The position numbers and the translations under genes were made by a program. Source: SZAS-103 sp964449135 (GTDB taxonomy: Bacteria; Pseudomonadota; Gammaproteobacteria; Xanthomonadales; Xanthomonadaceae). From it: a DNA stretch of 21,448 nucleotides. Positions 9,720-18,674 of this stretch are shown in pieces (position 1 is the stretch's first letter; the number at the start of each line of letters is the position of its first letter). The stretch spans positions 1 to 21,448 of the forward strand of contig CAYUXZ010000046.1 in the NCBI GenBank assembly GCA_964449135.1, in the 5' to 3' direction. A model generated the notes under the pieces. The model was not told where the DNA came from, did not search any database, and saw only the letters and a list, made by a program, of their open reading frames with translations.

Positions 9720-10628
9720 ATGTCTCCCGTCAAGCTGCTCCATCCCAAACCCGCCTACCACCACCTGAGGATCGAGGAGAACACCGACTGTGCCGAGTAC
9801 TGGCTGCGGATGCACGCCGATCTGATCGACCGTCCGGGCCGCGCCTGCTTCACGCCCGGCCTGATCAGCGACATCCTCGATTACCAGCGCTTGCTCGCGC
9901 GCAGACTTGAAGTCGAATCGCACAATGCTCCGGGCGGTCTCGCCCACGTCGTGCTCGCGTCCTGCGACACCAGCTTCAACCTCGGCGGTGACCTCGCGCT
10001 GTTCTGCGACGCGATCCGCCGCAACGACCGCGACGGCCTGCTTGCCTACGCCCACCAGTGCGTGCGCGGCGTCCACGCGTTCCACCAAGGCCTGGGCGGT
10101 CGCGCACACACGATCGCGCTGGTCCAGGGCGACGCGCTCGGCGGCGGATTCGAGGCCGCGCTGAGCTGCCACACCATCGTCGCCGAGGAAGGCGTCGGCA
10201 TGGGCCTGCCCGAGGTGTTGTTCGACCTGTTCCCGGGCATGGGCGCCTACAGCTTCCTGTGCCGGCGCGTGAGCCCGCACGTCGCCGAAAAGCTCATGCT
10301 CGAAGGCCGCGTATATGCAGCCGAGGAACTGTACAAGCTCGGTCTCGTGGATGTGCTCGCGCGCAAGGGCGAAGGCGTGCACGCGGTGCGCGAGGTGATC
10401 CGCGCCAACCGCAGGATTCCGCACGCGCGCGGCGCGATGCACGAGGTCGTGCGCGCGGTCAACGCCTGCGCGATCGAGGAACTGATGCAGATCACCGGGA
10501 TCTGGGTCGAGACCGCGCTCGCGCTCGGCGAGAAATCGCTGCGCACGATGGAGCGGTTGGTCAAGGCGCAGCAGCGGCGTGGGCAGAACGAGATCGGCGC
10601 GTTGCCGTCGGCCTTGCCGGCGTCCTGA
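9720..10628 (+). CDS. rpfF: DSF synthase RpfF (crotonase-family thioesterase/dehydratase)
   Basis: Makes cis-2-unsaturated fatty acid signals (DSF, BDSF) from 3-hydroxyacyl-ACP by dehydration and thioester cleavage. The 302-residue product has the crotonase fold. The oxyanion-hole region is FNLGGDLALFC (from residue 87) and GDALGGGFEAALSC. The two catalytic glutamates known from X. campestris RpfF (Glu141, Glu161) correspond to Glu145 (GGGFEAAL) and Glu165 (GLPEVLF). The FDLFPGMGAYSF and GIWVETALALGEKSLRTMERL segments are RpfF-specific and separate it from ordinary enoyl-CoA hydratases. ATG 9720 has GAGG 8 bases upstream; the longer in-frame start at 9564 would cross the terminator. It converges on rpfC with only 9 bp between stop codons. 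The Xanthomonas enzyme is held in check by binding the RpfC receiver domain. Confidence 0.97.
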   Translation: MSPVKLLHPKPAYHHLRIEENTDCAEYWLRMHADLIDRPGRACFTPGLISDILDYQRLLARRLEVESHNAPGGLAHVVLASCDTSFNLGGDLALFCDAIRRNDRDGLLAYAHQCVRGVHAFHQGLGGRAHTIALVQGDALGGGFEAALSCHTIVAEEGVGMGLPEVLFDLFPGMGAYSFLCRRVSPHVAEKLMLEGRVYAAEELYKLGLVDVLARKGEGVHAVREVIRANRRIPHARGAMHEVVRAVNACAIEELMQITGIWVETALALGEKSLRTMERLVKAQQRRGQNEIGALPSALPAS

Positions 10629-10637
10629 GCAGCTACA

Positions 10638-12830
10638 TCAGGCGGGCGTGTCGTCGGCCGACTCGCTGGTCGGCGCGACGCCTGCACACGCGTCTGCGAT
10701 CTGCCGCGCGAGGTCGGTCGCGGCCGATTCGAGCAATCGGCCGAGTTCGCCGAGTTCGCGCCGCCAGCTCGCGGCGAGCGATTCGCTGGTCGCGCGCATC
10801 AGCGCGCCGCTGCGCTCGGCGAGCACCATCGCACCGATGTTTACCGCCACGCCCTTGAGCGCGTGCAGCTCCTCGCGCGCTTCCTCCCAGTTGCGTCCAG
10901 CGGCCGCGCGCTCGAACGCGGATACGCAGCGCGCCGCGTCCTTGAGGCATTGCTGCAGCAGGTCCTCGAGCGATTCGCGCGCCGTGCCCAGCTCGATCAG
11001 GTCCTGCAGCACGCCGCCGCGCGGCGCCTCGCCAGGTCCGGATGCCGCGAGCGTTTCGACCCGGTCCTTGCCCTCGCTCTCGGCGATGCGTGCCAGGGTG
11101 TCGAGCAGGCGCTCGATCACCACTGGTTTGCTCAGGAACGCGAACGCACCACTCGTCTCGACGGACTTCATCGTCTCGATGGTGACATCCGCGCTGAGCA
11201 CGACGATCGGGGTGCGCTTCGCGCGCCCGGCCTGGATCACGCGCGCCTGCTTGAGCACATCCAGGCCGCTGATGTCCGGCATATGGAGGTCGAGGATCGC
11301 CGCGTCGAGCTCGCTATCGGAAAGCGCGTCGAGCGCCTCTTCGCCATTACTCGCGAACACCAGCGCGTGCCCGGCTCGTTCGAGCAGGCGGCGCATCACC
11401 GCGCGATTCGAGGCCAGGTCGTCGGCTACGAGCAGGCGCAGCGGTCTGACGCGCGCGCGATGCCTCACCAAAGGATTGTCCAGCGAGATGACGTGGGCGC
11501 CGTCGCCTGCGCCGTCGTTGCGCGTGGACTGCGCGCGAACCGATGGCGTGGCGGGAACGCCGTCGCGGAGTTCGACTTCTGCGAACGGAATCTCCGCCCA
11601 GAAATGAGTGCCGCCGCCGGGATTGTCCTCGACGCCGATCCGCCCTTCGAGCAATTCCGCCAGCGTTCGCGCGATGGTCACTCCCAGGCCGGTGCCGCCA
11701 TGCTTGCGGCTGGGCCCGCTATCGAGCTGCTCGAACGGCTTGAAGATGCGCTCGTGCTGCTCCGCCGGGATGCCGATGCCGGTATCGCGGATCGAAAAGC
11801 GCAGCTGCTGCCGGCCATTCTCCACGCCGACCGGCTCGACGCGCACGCCGACGCTGCCGCGTTCGGTGAACTTGATCGCGTTGCCGACGAGGTTGAGCAG
11901 GATCTGCAGAAGGTGCGCCGAATCGCCGACGAACGCATCGGGAACGGACTCGTCGGCGTCGATCGTGAAGCGCAGGTTCTTCGCTGCGGCCAGCGGGTGC
12001 AACAGCGTGCGCAGCCGGCGCAACAACTCGCGCAGCGAGAACGGCGCCTCGATCTGGTGCAGCTTGCCCGCCTCGATCGCGGCGAAGTTCAGCACGTCCT
12101 CCACGAGCAACATCAAGGCGTGCGCCGAGGTCTGGATCACGTCCGCGCATTCGCGCTGTTCCGCGTTTAGACGCGTGCTGCTGAGCACTTCGGACATGCC
12201 GATGATGCCGTTGAGCGGCGAGCGCAATTCGTGGCTCATCGTGGCGACGAAGCGCGTCTTCGCCTCGTTCGCGCGGCGGGCGTCGTCGAGCGCCCGGGTG
12301 AGCGCGCGCAGCAACCCGGACAGGTACATCGGGATCGCGATCAGGCCGAGCAACAGCCCTATGCCCAGGTACGGCATTTCATGCCAATACGGCGTCAGCA
12401 GCAGGACTGCGGCGAACGCGATGCTGGCATGGACCACCGACAATCGCAGGAAGCGCGGGCCGTAGCGCAAGCCGTTGCCGACGGTCACCCACATCAGCAC
12501 CACGTACAAGGGCGCGGTACGCGCGCCGTCGGCGACCATCAATAGCGCGATCACGCTGTAGTCGAGCAGCATCCCGAACCAGCGGCGTCGATCGGACGGC
12601 CCGGGATTGCGCAGCAGCGCAGCCAGCAGCCCGATCGCGCAGGCGAACTCGATGCCGACCGCGCCGTACAGCAGCAGCGCAAGCGCAGCCGATCGCGGCG
12701 CGTGCATCTGGGTCAGCGACAGGTACGCGAGGAAGATCAGCGTGATGATCAGGCGCACCAGGATCTGCTGGTGCTCGCTATCCTGGCGGCGAGCCAGCCG
12801 TTCGCGCAGGTCCCGGATGCGCGCGCTCAT
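10638..12830 (-). CDS. rpfC: Hybrid sensor histidine kinase RpfC (DSF receptor)
   Basis: Inner-membrane hybrid kinase of 730 residues that senses DSF and phosphorylates RpfG. The N-terminus (LARRQDSEH, then LVRLIITLIFLAYLS) matches the short RpfC sensor segment. About five hydrophobic helices lie between residues 24 and 178. A HisKA domain has His200 in MSHELRSPLNG; the ATPase has its N box (LVGNAIKFT, Asn317), DTGIGIP and GGTGLG. The receiver domain has D470/D471, phospho-acceptor Asp514 (LDLHMPDISG) and Lys568. A C-terminal HPt domain has His656 (ELHALKGVAVNIGA). The full His-Asp-His relay is therefore intact. It begins 12 bp after rpfG on the same strand, so it is the second gene of an rpfGC operon; the rpfH that lies between them in X. 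campestris is absent. Confidence 0.97.
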   Translation of the reverse strand: MSARIRDLRERLARRQDSEHQQILVRLIITLIFLAYLSLTQMHAPRSAALALLLYGAVGIEFACAIGLLAALLRNPGPSDRRRWFGMLLDYSVIALLMVADGARTAPLYVVLMWVTVGNGLRYGPRFLRLSVVHASIAFAAVLLLTPYWHEMPYLGIGLLLGLIAIPMYLSGLLRALTRALDDARRANEAKTRFVATMSHELRSPLNGIIGMSEVLSSTRLNAEQRECADVIQTSAHALMLLVEDVLNFAAIEAGKLHQIEAPFSLRELLRRLRTLLHPLAAAKNLRFTIDADESVPDAFVGDSAHLLQILLNLVGNAIKFTERGSVGVRVEPVGVENGRQQLRFSIRDTGIGIPAEQHERIFKPFEQLDSGPSRKHGGTGLGVTIARTLAELLEGRIGVEDNPGGGTHFWAEIPFAEVELRDGVPATPSVRAQSTRNDGAGDGAHVISLDNPLVRHRARVRPLRLLVADDLASNRAVMRRLLERAGHALVFASNGEEALDALSDSELDAAILDLHMPDISGLDVLKQARVIQAGRAKRTPIVVLSADVTIETMKSVETSGAFAFLSKPVVIERLLDTLARIAESEGKDRVETLAASGPGEAPRGGVLQDLIELGTARESLEDLLQQCLKDAARCVSAFERAAAGRNWEEAREELHALKGVAVNIGAMVLAERSGALMRATSESLAASWRRELGELGRLLESAATDLARQIADACAGVAPTSESADDTPA

Positions 12831-12842
12831 GGCGTCCCGTGC

Positions 12843-13898
12843 TCAGATGCCCCCGGGACGCGGATGCGCCTTCGAGTAGCGCTCGCAAATCTCGGCGACG
12901 TGGGCGCGGTCGCGCAGCAGCACATCCACGCACACCGGGTCGAAATGCCGGCCGCGTTCGTCGCGCAGGTAATCGAGCGCCTTGTCGAGCGGCCAGGCTT
13001 CCTTGTATGGACGCGGCGACAGCAAGGCATCGAGCACGTCGGCGGCGGCGACGATTCGCGCAGCGAGCGGAATCGCCTCGCCCGCCAGCCTGTCCGGGTA
13101 GCCGCTGCCGTCGTAGCGCTCGTGGTGCCGCAACGCGATCTGCGCGCTGGTCGCGACGAACCGGTTCTGGCTGTCGCTGAGCAGTTCGTAGCCGATCTGC
13201 GGATGCCGTCGCATCACGCCGATCTCCTCCTCGGTCAGCGGCCCGCGCTTGAGCAGGATCGCGTCGGGGATCGCGATCTTGCCTAGGTCGTGCAGCGGCG
13301 CGGCCAGCTCGATCATCCGTGCTTCCTCGTCCTCCAGGCCCAGGCCGTCGGCGATCAGGCCGGCAAAATGCGAAAGACGTTCAAGGTAGGTGCTGGTGCC
13401 CAGATCGCGGAATTCGATCGCGCGCGCGAGCCGGGTAAGGGTTTCGCGCTCGCGCTCCTGCACTTCGAGCATGCTGGCGATCAGACGCTGTTCCAGCGAC
13501 TTCGCGCGGAGCTTGTTGAGTTCGCCGTGCTGGCGCAATTCCAGCAGGTTCCGGCAACGCGCGCGGATCTCGCGGGGCTTGATCGGCTTGACGACGTAAT
13601 CGATCACGCCGGCTTCCAGCGCGGCCACCCGGACCGGTTCGTCGCCGACCACGGTCACCAGGACGATCGGCACGTCGCGGTGGGTCGGATGCTCGCGGAA
13701 GCGGCGCGCGAATTCCAGCCCGTCCATACCGGGCATCCGGTAGTCGAGCAGCAACAGGTCCGGGCGGAAGCGCGACGACCAGGCCAGCGCCTCGACCGGA
13801 CTCTCGAAATCGTGGATGGAAAGGCCCGATACCCCCTCCAGCGAAGTGCGCACGAAATCGCGCGCGGATTGCTGGTCGTCAACGATCAGGACATTCAT
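12843..13898 (-). CDS. rpfG: Response regulator RpfG with HD-GYP cyclic di-GMP phosphodiesterase domain
   Basis: Output regulator of DSF signalling: phosphorylation by RpfC activates hydrolysis of cyclic di-GMP. The 351-residue product has a receiver domain with D7/D8, phospho-acceptor Asp52 (LLLLDYRMPGMDG) and Lys104. A helical linker (about 125-160) follows, then the HD-GYP domain with His203-Asp204 (LHDLGKIAIPD) and the signature HHERYDGSGYP (GYP 266-268). All metal-binding and signature residues looked for are present. The ATG at 13896-13898 is preceded by GGAGGGGGCC, a strong ribosome site; the in-frame start at 13940 would add a non-family tail. It is the first gene of rpfG-rpfC. In X. 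campestris RpfG the GYP motif also contacts GGDEF proteins. Confidence 0.97.
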   Translation of the reverse strand: MNVLIVDDQQSARDFVRTSLEGVSGLSIHDFESPVEALAWSSRFRPDLLLLDYRMPGMDGLEFARRFREHPTHRDVPIVLVTVVGDEPVRVAALEAGVIDYVVKPIKPREIRARCRNLLELRQHGELNKLRAKSLEQRLIASMLEVQERERETLTRLARAIEFRDLGTSTYLERLSHFAGLIADGLGLEDEEARMIELAAPLHDLGKIAIPDAILLKRGPLTEEEIGVMRRHPQIGYELLSDSQNRFVATSAQIALRHHERYDGSGYPDRLAGEAIPLAARIVAAADVLDALLSPRPYKEAWPLDKALDYLRDERGRHFDPVCVDVLLRDRAHVAEICERYSKAHPRPGGI

Positions 13899-13935
13899 GG
13901 CCCCCTCCCTGCCTTCTCCAGATTCCATCCAGGCG

Positions 13936-13965
13936 AGCATACGTCCAACCGATGAGGTTCGTCAC
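13936..13965 (-). promoter_or_regulatory. Candidate rpfGC promoter
   Basis: On the minus strand GTGACG (13960-13965) and TATGCT (13936-13941) each match four of six consensus bases with an 18-base spacer, ending about 38 bases before the rpfG ATG. The position is sensible; the match is modest. Confidence 0.3.
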
Positions 13966-14004
13966 CACCCGCCCGGTCGCGGGGGCGAGGATCGCAAGGG
14001 CACG

Positions 14005-14028
14005 TCAGCTCTCGGGACGTATGTAGGG
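14005..14028 (-). pseudogene. Stray copy of the lysS 3' coding end
   Basis: Read on the minus strand these 24 bases encode PYIRPES and a TGA stop. The real LysS ends PYMRPET and TAG at 14141-14164. By hand alignment the two stretches agree at 18 of 24 positions, in the same reading frame relative to the stop. PYMRPES-like endings are common for LysS, so this may be the original gene end, displaced when the intervening 112 bases arrived. Chance is not excluded for so short a match. Confidence 0.45.
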
Positions 14029-14055
14029 GCGAGGGCCATCGCCTGCGCGATGCCC
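14023..14055 (+). repeat. GTAG-headed hairpin, REP-like
   Basis: GTAG at 14023-14026 is followed by an imperfect stem: GGGC-CATCGC (14033-14042) pairs with GCGATG-CCC (14047-14055) around a CTGC loop, with one bulged base. A GTAG head before an imperfect palindrome is the layout of REP elements described in Stenotrophomonas and relatives. Only one copy lies in this window, so repetition in the genome is inferred. Confidence 0.4.
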
Positions 14056-14082
14056 TATCGGCAGCGCGCGATGGCGCGAACG

Positions 14083-14102
14083 CCTGCACATGGATGTGCA
14101 GG
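14083..14102. repeat. Perfect 9-bp inverted repeat between lysS and rpfG
   Basis: CCTGCACAT and ATGTGCAGG are exact reverse complements separated by two G. No T run follows on either strand. It lies 38 bp past the lysS stop. It could be a factor-dependent terminator, mRNA end-protecting hairpin, or part of the repeat-bearing insertion that also contains the GTAG hairpin. The rest of the 13899-14140 gap shows no gene. Confidence 0.55.
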
Positions 14103-14140
14103 CCGGTGCCCGCACCATGGAAGGTTCGAAGCGAGGCAGC

Positions 14141-15658
<1,518 letters not shown>

Positions 15659-15667
15659 GGCTTTTTC

Positions 15668-15752
15668 CGTTCATCCTTCGACAGGCTCAGGACGAACGGC
15701 AAACCGCCCGTCTTGCTTGTTCGTTCGTGGTGAGCTTGTCGAACCACGAACG
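15668..15752. repeat. Nested inverted-repeat element between prfB and lysS
   Basis: Two 31-base units, 15668-15698 and 15722-15752, are near-perfect reverse complements of one another around a 23-base spacer. Each unit is itself a hairpin: CGTTCATCC/GGACGAACG (one mismatch) around TTCGACAGGCTCA, and CGTTCGTGG/CCACGAACG (perfect) around TGAGCTTGTCGAA. The core CTTCGACAGGCTCAGGACGAA is familiar from intergenic repeats of many Proteobacteria, so a mobile, REP/MITE-like element is likely. It sits 21 bp after prfB and 9 bp before lysS. Confidence 0.8.
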
Positions 15753-15773
15753 CTATTCCACAACTCGCGGCCA

Positions 15774-16902
15774 TCATGCCGCGTCGCTGCGTTTTGACCC
15801 TGCCTCGAGCCCGGCCTTCAGGCTCGCCTCGACGAATTCGTCGAGATCCCCGTCGAGCACCTTCTGGGTATCGGTGCGTTCGATGCCGGTGCGCAAATCC
15901 TTGATCCGCGACTGGTCGAGCACGTAGTTGCGGATCTGGCTGCCCCAACCGATATCGGACTTGGTCGCCTCCAGCCGGTCCTTCTCGGCATTGCGCTTCT
16001 GGACCTCGAGCTCGTACAGCTTGGCCTTGAGCATCTTCATCGCGCGGTCGCGGTTCGCGTGCTGGCTGCGCTCGGTCTGGCAGGCCACGACGACGCCGGT
16101 CGGCACATGGGTGATGCGCACCGCGGACTCGGTCTTGTTGACGTGCTGGCCGCCCGCGCCGGAGGAACGATAGACGTCGGTCTTCAGGTCGGCCGGATTG
16201 ATCTCGATGTCAATGTCGTCGTCCACTTCCGGCGAAACGAACACCGAGGTAAAGCTCGTGTGGCGGCGGTTGTCCGAATCGAACGGCGACTTGCGCACGA
16301 GCCGGTGCACGCCGATCTCGGTCTTGAGCCATCCGTAGGCATGATCGCCTTCCACCGCGAAGCTCGCCGACTTCAGGCCCGCGACTTCGCCCGCGCTCGC
16401 CTCGAGCATCTCGGTCTTCCAGCCCTTGGCCTCGCACCAGCGCAGGTACATGCGCAGCAGCATCTCGGCCCAGTCCTGCGACTCGGTGCCGCCGGCGCCG
16501 GCCTGGATGTCCACGAAGGCGTTGTGCGAATCCATCTTGCCCGAGAACATCCGGCGGAACTCGAGCGCTTCGACGTGCTTCGCCTGTCCTTCCATGTCGG
16601 CGGCGACCGCCTGCGCGGTTTCGTCGTCCTGCTCGGCCTCGGCGAGATCGAGCAGCTCGGCTGCGCTGTCGAGGCCTACGGTGATCGTACGAATGCCGCC
16701 CACGACCTTGTCGAGCGCGGCGCGTTCGCGACCGAGCGCCTGCGCCTTGTCGGGGGTGTTCCAGATGTCGGAGCTCTCGAGCTCCCGGTTCACTTCTTCC
16801 AGACGTTCGACCTTGCTGTCGAAGTCAAAGATACCCCCTGAGCGACGCCAGGCGCTCCCGCAGGTCGGCGATGCGATAGCGGATGGGATTGAGCTCGATC
16901 AT
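15774..16902 (-). CDS. prfB: Peptide chain release factor 2, with programmed +1 frameshift
   Basis: Recognises UGA and UAA stop codons and triggers peptide release. Reading starts at ATG 16900-16902 (MIELNPIRYRIADL), runs 25 codons to an in-frame TGA at 16825-16827, then continues in the +1 frame (DFDSKVERLEE) to the stop at 15774, giving 375 residues. The slippery site AGGGGG-TAT-CTT-TGA-C (16824-16839) is the classic autoregulatory signal: low RF2 slows UGA decoding and favours the shift. Stop-recognition SPF is at residues 205-207 and catalytic GGQ at 250-252, the same numbers as in E. coli. An in-frame ATG 11 codons upstream (16935) is possible but unlike the family. It lies downstream of recJ and upstream of lysS on the same strand. 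Confidence 0.97.
16824..16839 (-). promoter_or_regulatory. prfB programmed +1 frameshift site
   Basis: On the minus strand an internal Shine-Dalgarno-like AGGGGG (16834-16839) precedes TAT, the slippery codon CTT (16828-16830), the stop TGA (16825-16827) and C. The spacing and bases equal those of the E. coli prfB site. The ribosome slips from CTT to TTT and continues with GAC. Confidence 0.96.
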
Positions 16903-16976
16903 GGCGGTGCGCAGGGAAAGTGAAAGAGCGCGCATGGTAGCAGACTGCGTACCCTCACTTCACCGCGATTCTGGGC

Positions 16977-18674
16977 TTATGCGGGTTCGAGGTGGCGTAC
17001 CAGCAATTGCACGCCTTCGCGGTCGCGCCAGTCGTCGGGTTCGAGCTGGTAGGCCACGCGCACGCGATGCGGCGGCGGCGTTCCATCGAATCCGCCGAAG
17101 TGGATCGCGGCGATGGGTGCATCGGATTCGCCGTGGCGAAGCGTGAGCTTGAGATGCCCGCGCCCGACCGCGCGAAAATCGGTCACCTCGAATTCTCCGT
17201 CGAACACCGGCTCGGGAAACCCCTGCCCCCAGGGCCCGGCTTCGCGCAGTGCTAGCGCGAGTCCGCGCTCGATTTCATGCGCCGCGAGCGGGCCGTCGCT
17301 GGGCAGTTCGCGGCGCAGCAACGACGGATCCAGCACGCGTAGCGCATGGTCCTTGAACGCCGCGACGAAGGCGTCGAGATGATCGCGCGCGATGCCCATG
17401 CCCGCGGCCATCGCGTGGCCGCCGAACCGATCGATCAAGCACGGATGCGCGGCGTCCACCGCGGCGAGCGCATCGCGGATATGGAATCCCGGAATCGAAC
17501 GCGCGGAGCCGCGCAATTCCGCGCTGCCGGGTTCGGCAGGCGCAAATGCAATCGCGGGACGATGCAGGCGATCCTTGAGCTTGGACGCGACCAGTCCGAC
17601 CACGCCCGGATGCCAGTCCGGATCGAACACGCACACCGCGGCCGCATCGCCCGCATCGTTCGCTTCTGCGACGATGTGTTCGGCTTCCTCGACCATCTGC
17701 TCCTGCACACCGCGGCGCTCGCCATTGATACCGTCGAGGATGCGTGCAAGTTCGGCCGCATGATCGGGTTCGTCCGCGAGCAGGCATTCGATGCCGATGC
17801 GCATGTCTTCCAGGCGACCGGCCGCGTTGATGCGCGGCGCGACGAAGAATCCGATGTCGCTGGCGACCAGGCGATCGAGCCTGCGGCCCGAGACGTCGGC
17901 AAGTGCGCGCAGTCCCGGCTGGCAGCGGCCTTCGCGCAGGCGGCGCAGTCCCGCCGCGACCAGGCACCGGTTGTTCGCGTCCAGCGGCACCATGTCGGCG
18001 ACCGTGCCGACCGCGACGAGGTCGAGCAGCGACGACAGATCGGGCGGCGTATCGAACGCCAGTCGCCGCCGCACGGCGAGCAGCAGGTAGAACAGCACGC
18101 CGACGCCCGCGAGCGCTTTGCTTGCGAATCCATCGCCGGGAAGATTCGGATTCACGATCGCATCTGCCGCCGGCAGCGTCGCACCCGGCAGGTGATGGTC
18201 GGTGATCAGCACGTCCCAGCCCAGCGCTTTCGCGGCTGCGACGCCGGCGTGCGAGGCGATGCCGTTATCAACGGTTACGAGCAATTCCGGTTGCATCGGG
18301 CGCATCGCTTCGACGAGCGCGGGCATCAATCCGTAACCGTGCACGACGCGATGCGGAACCTGATAGCTCACGTGCCGTGCGCCGAGCAGACGCAGCCCGC
18401 GCACACCGACCGCGCAGCCGGTCGCGCCGTCGCAGTCAAAATCGCCGACGATCACGATGTGCCTCTGCGCGCGGATCGCGTTTGCGAGCAGTTCCGCGGC
18501 GCGGTCGATGCCGCCGAGGTTCTGCGGCGACAGCAGGTTGGCAAGGCGCAGCTGCGTGTCCGCGTAGGCCGGCGCGCCGCGCGCGGCATAGATCCGCCGC
18601 AGCACGGGCGGAACATGATCGGGCCAGTCGCCCAGCGGCGGCACGACGCGACGCACGATCCGCGGCGCGTTCAC
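16977..18674 (-). CDS. recJ: Single-stranded-DNA-specific exonuclease RecJ
   Basis: 5'-3' single-strand exonuclease used in recombination and mismatch repair. The 565-residue product (E. coli 577) is a DHH phosphoesterase. Motif I is VGDFDCDGATG (Asp78, Asp80, Asp82); TVDNGI supplies Asp136; the DHH motif is ITDHHLPG (Asp159-His161); GTVADMVPL follows. The DHHA1 part includes FGGHAMAAGMGI, and an OB-type domain ends the protein (LLVRHLEPA). It starts with GTG 18672-18674, which overlaps the rpfE stop as GTGA, implying translational coupling. The 74 bases between its stop and prfB show no terminator. Confidence 0.97.
   Translation of the reverse strand: MNAPRIVRRVVPPLGDWPDHVPPVLRRIYAARGAPAYADTQLRLANLLSPQNLGGIDRAAELLANAIRAQRHIVIVGDFDCDGATGCAVGVRGLRLLGARHVSYQVPHRVVHGYGLMPALVEAMRPMQPELLVTVDNGIASHAGVAAAKALGWDVLITDHHLPGATLPAADAIVNPNLPGDGFASKALAGVGVLFYLLLAVRRRLAFDTPPDLSSLLDLVAVGTVADMVPLDANNRCLVAAGLRRLREGRCQPGLRALADVSGRRLDRLVASDIGFFVAPRINAAGRLEDMRIGIECLLADEPDHAAELARILDGINGERRGVQEQMVEEAEHIVAEANDAGDAAAVCVFDPDWHPGVVGLVASKLKDRLHRPAIAFAPAEPGSAELRGSARSIPGFHIRDALAAVDAAHPCLIDRFGGHAMAAGMGIARDHLDAFVAAFKDHALRVLDPSLLRRELPSDGPLAAHEIERGLALALREAGPWGQGFPEPVFDGEFEVTDFRAVGRGHLKLTLRHGESDAPIAAIHFGGFDGTPPPHRVRVAYQLEPDDWRDREGVQLLVRHLEPA

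Noticed and set aside
7749..10442. 897-codon open frame on the minus strand opposite rpfB and rpfF
   Set aside because: The translation is Arg/His/Ala/Val/Asp-rich with no recognisable domain, and it runs antisense to two well-identified genes and through their terminator. Long antisense frames are expected in such GC-rich coding DNA.
10651..10673. GCCGAC/GTCGGC inverted repeat as a bidirectional rpfF/rpfC terminator
   Set aside because: It lies inside the rpfC coding end, has a short stem and no T run on either strand.
10863..12170. 435-codon plus-strand frame opposite rpfC
   Set aside because: Low-complexity antisense shadow of rpfC; no motif and no ribosome site.
15774..16793. RF2 read as starting at 16793 with MNRELE
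   Set aside because: This misses the first exon-like segment; the true start is 16902 with a +1 frameshift at 16825-16827.
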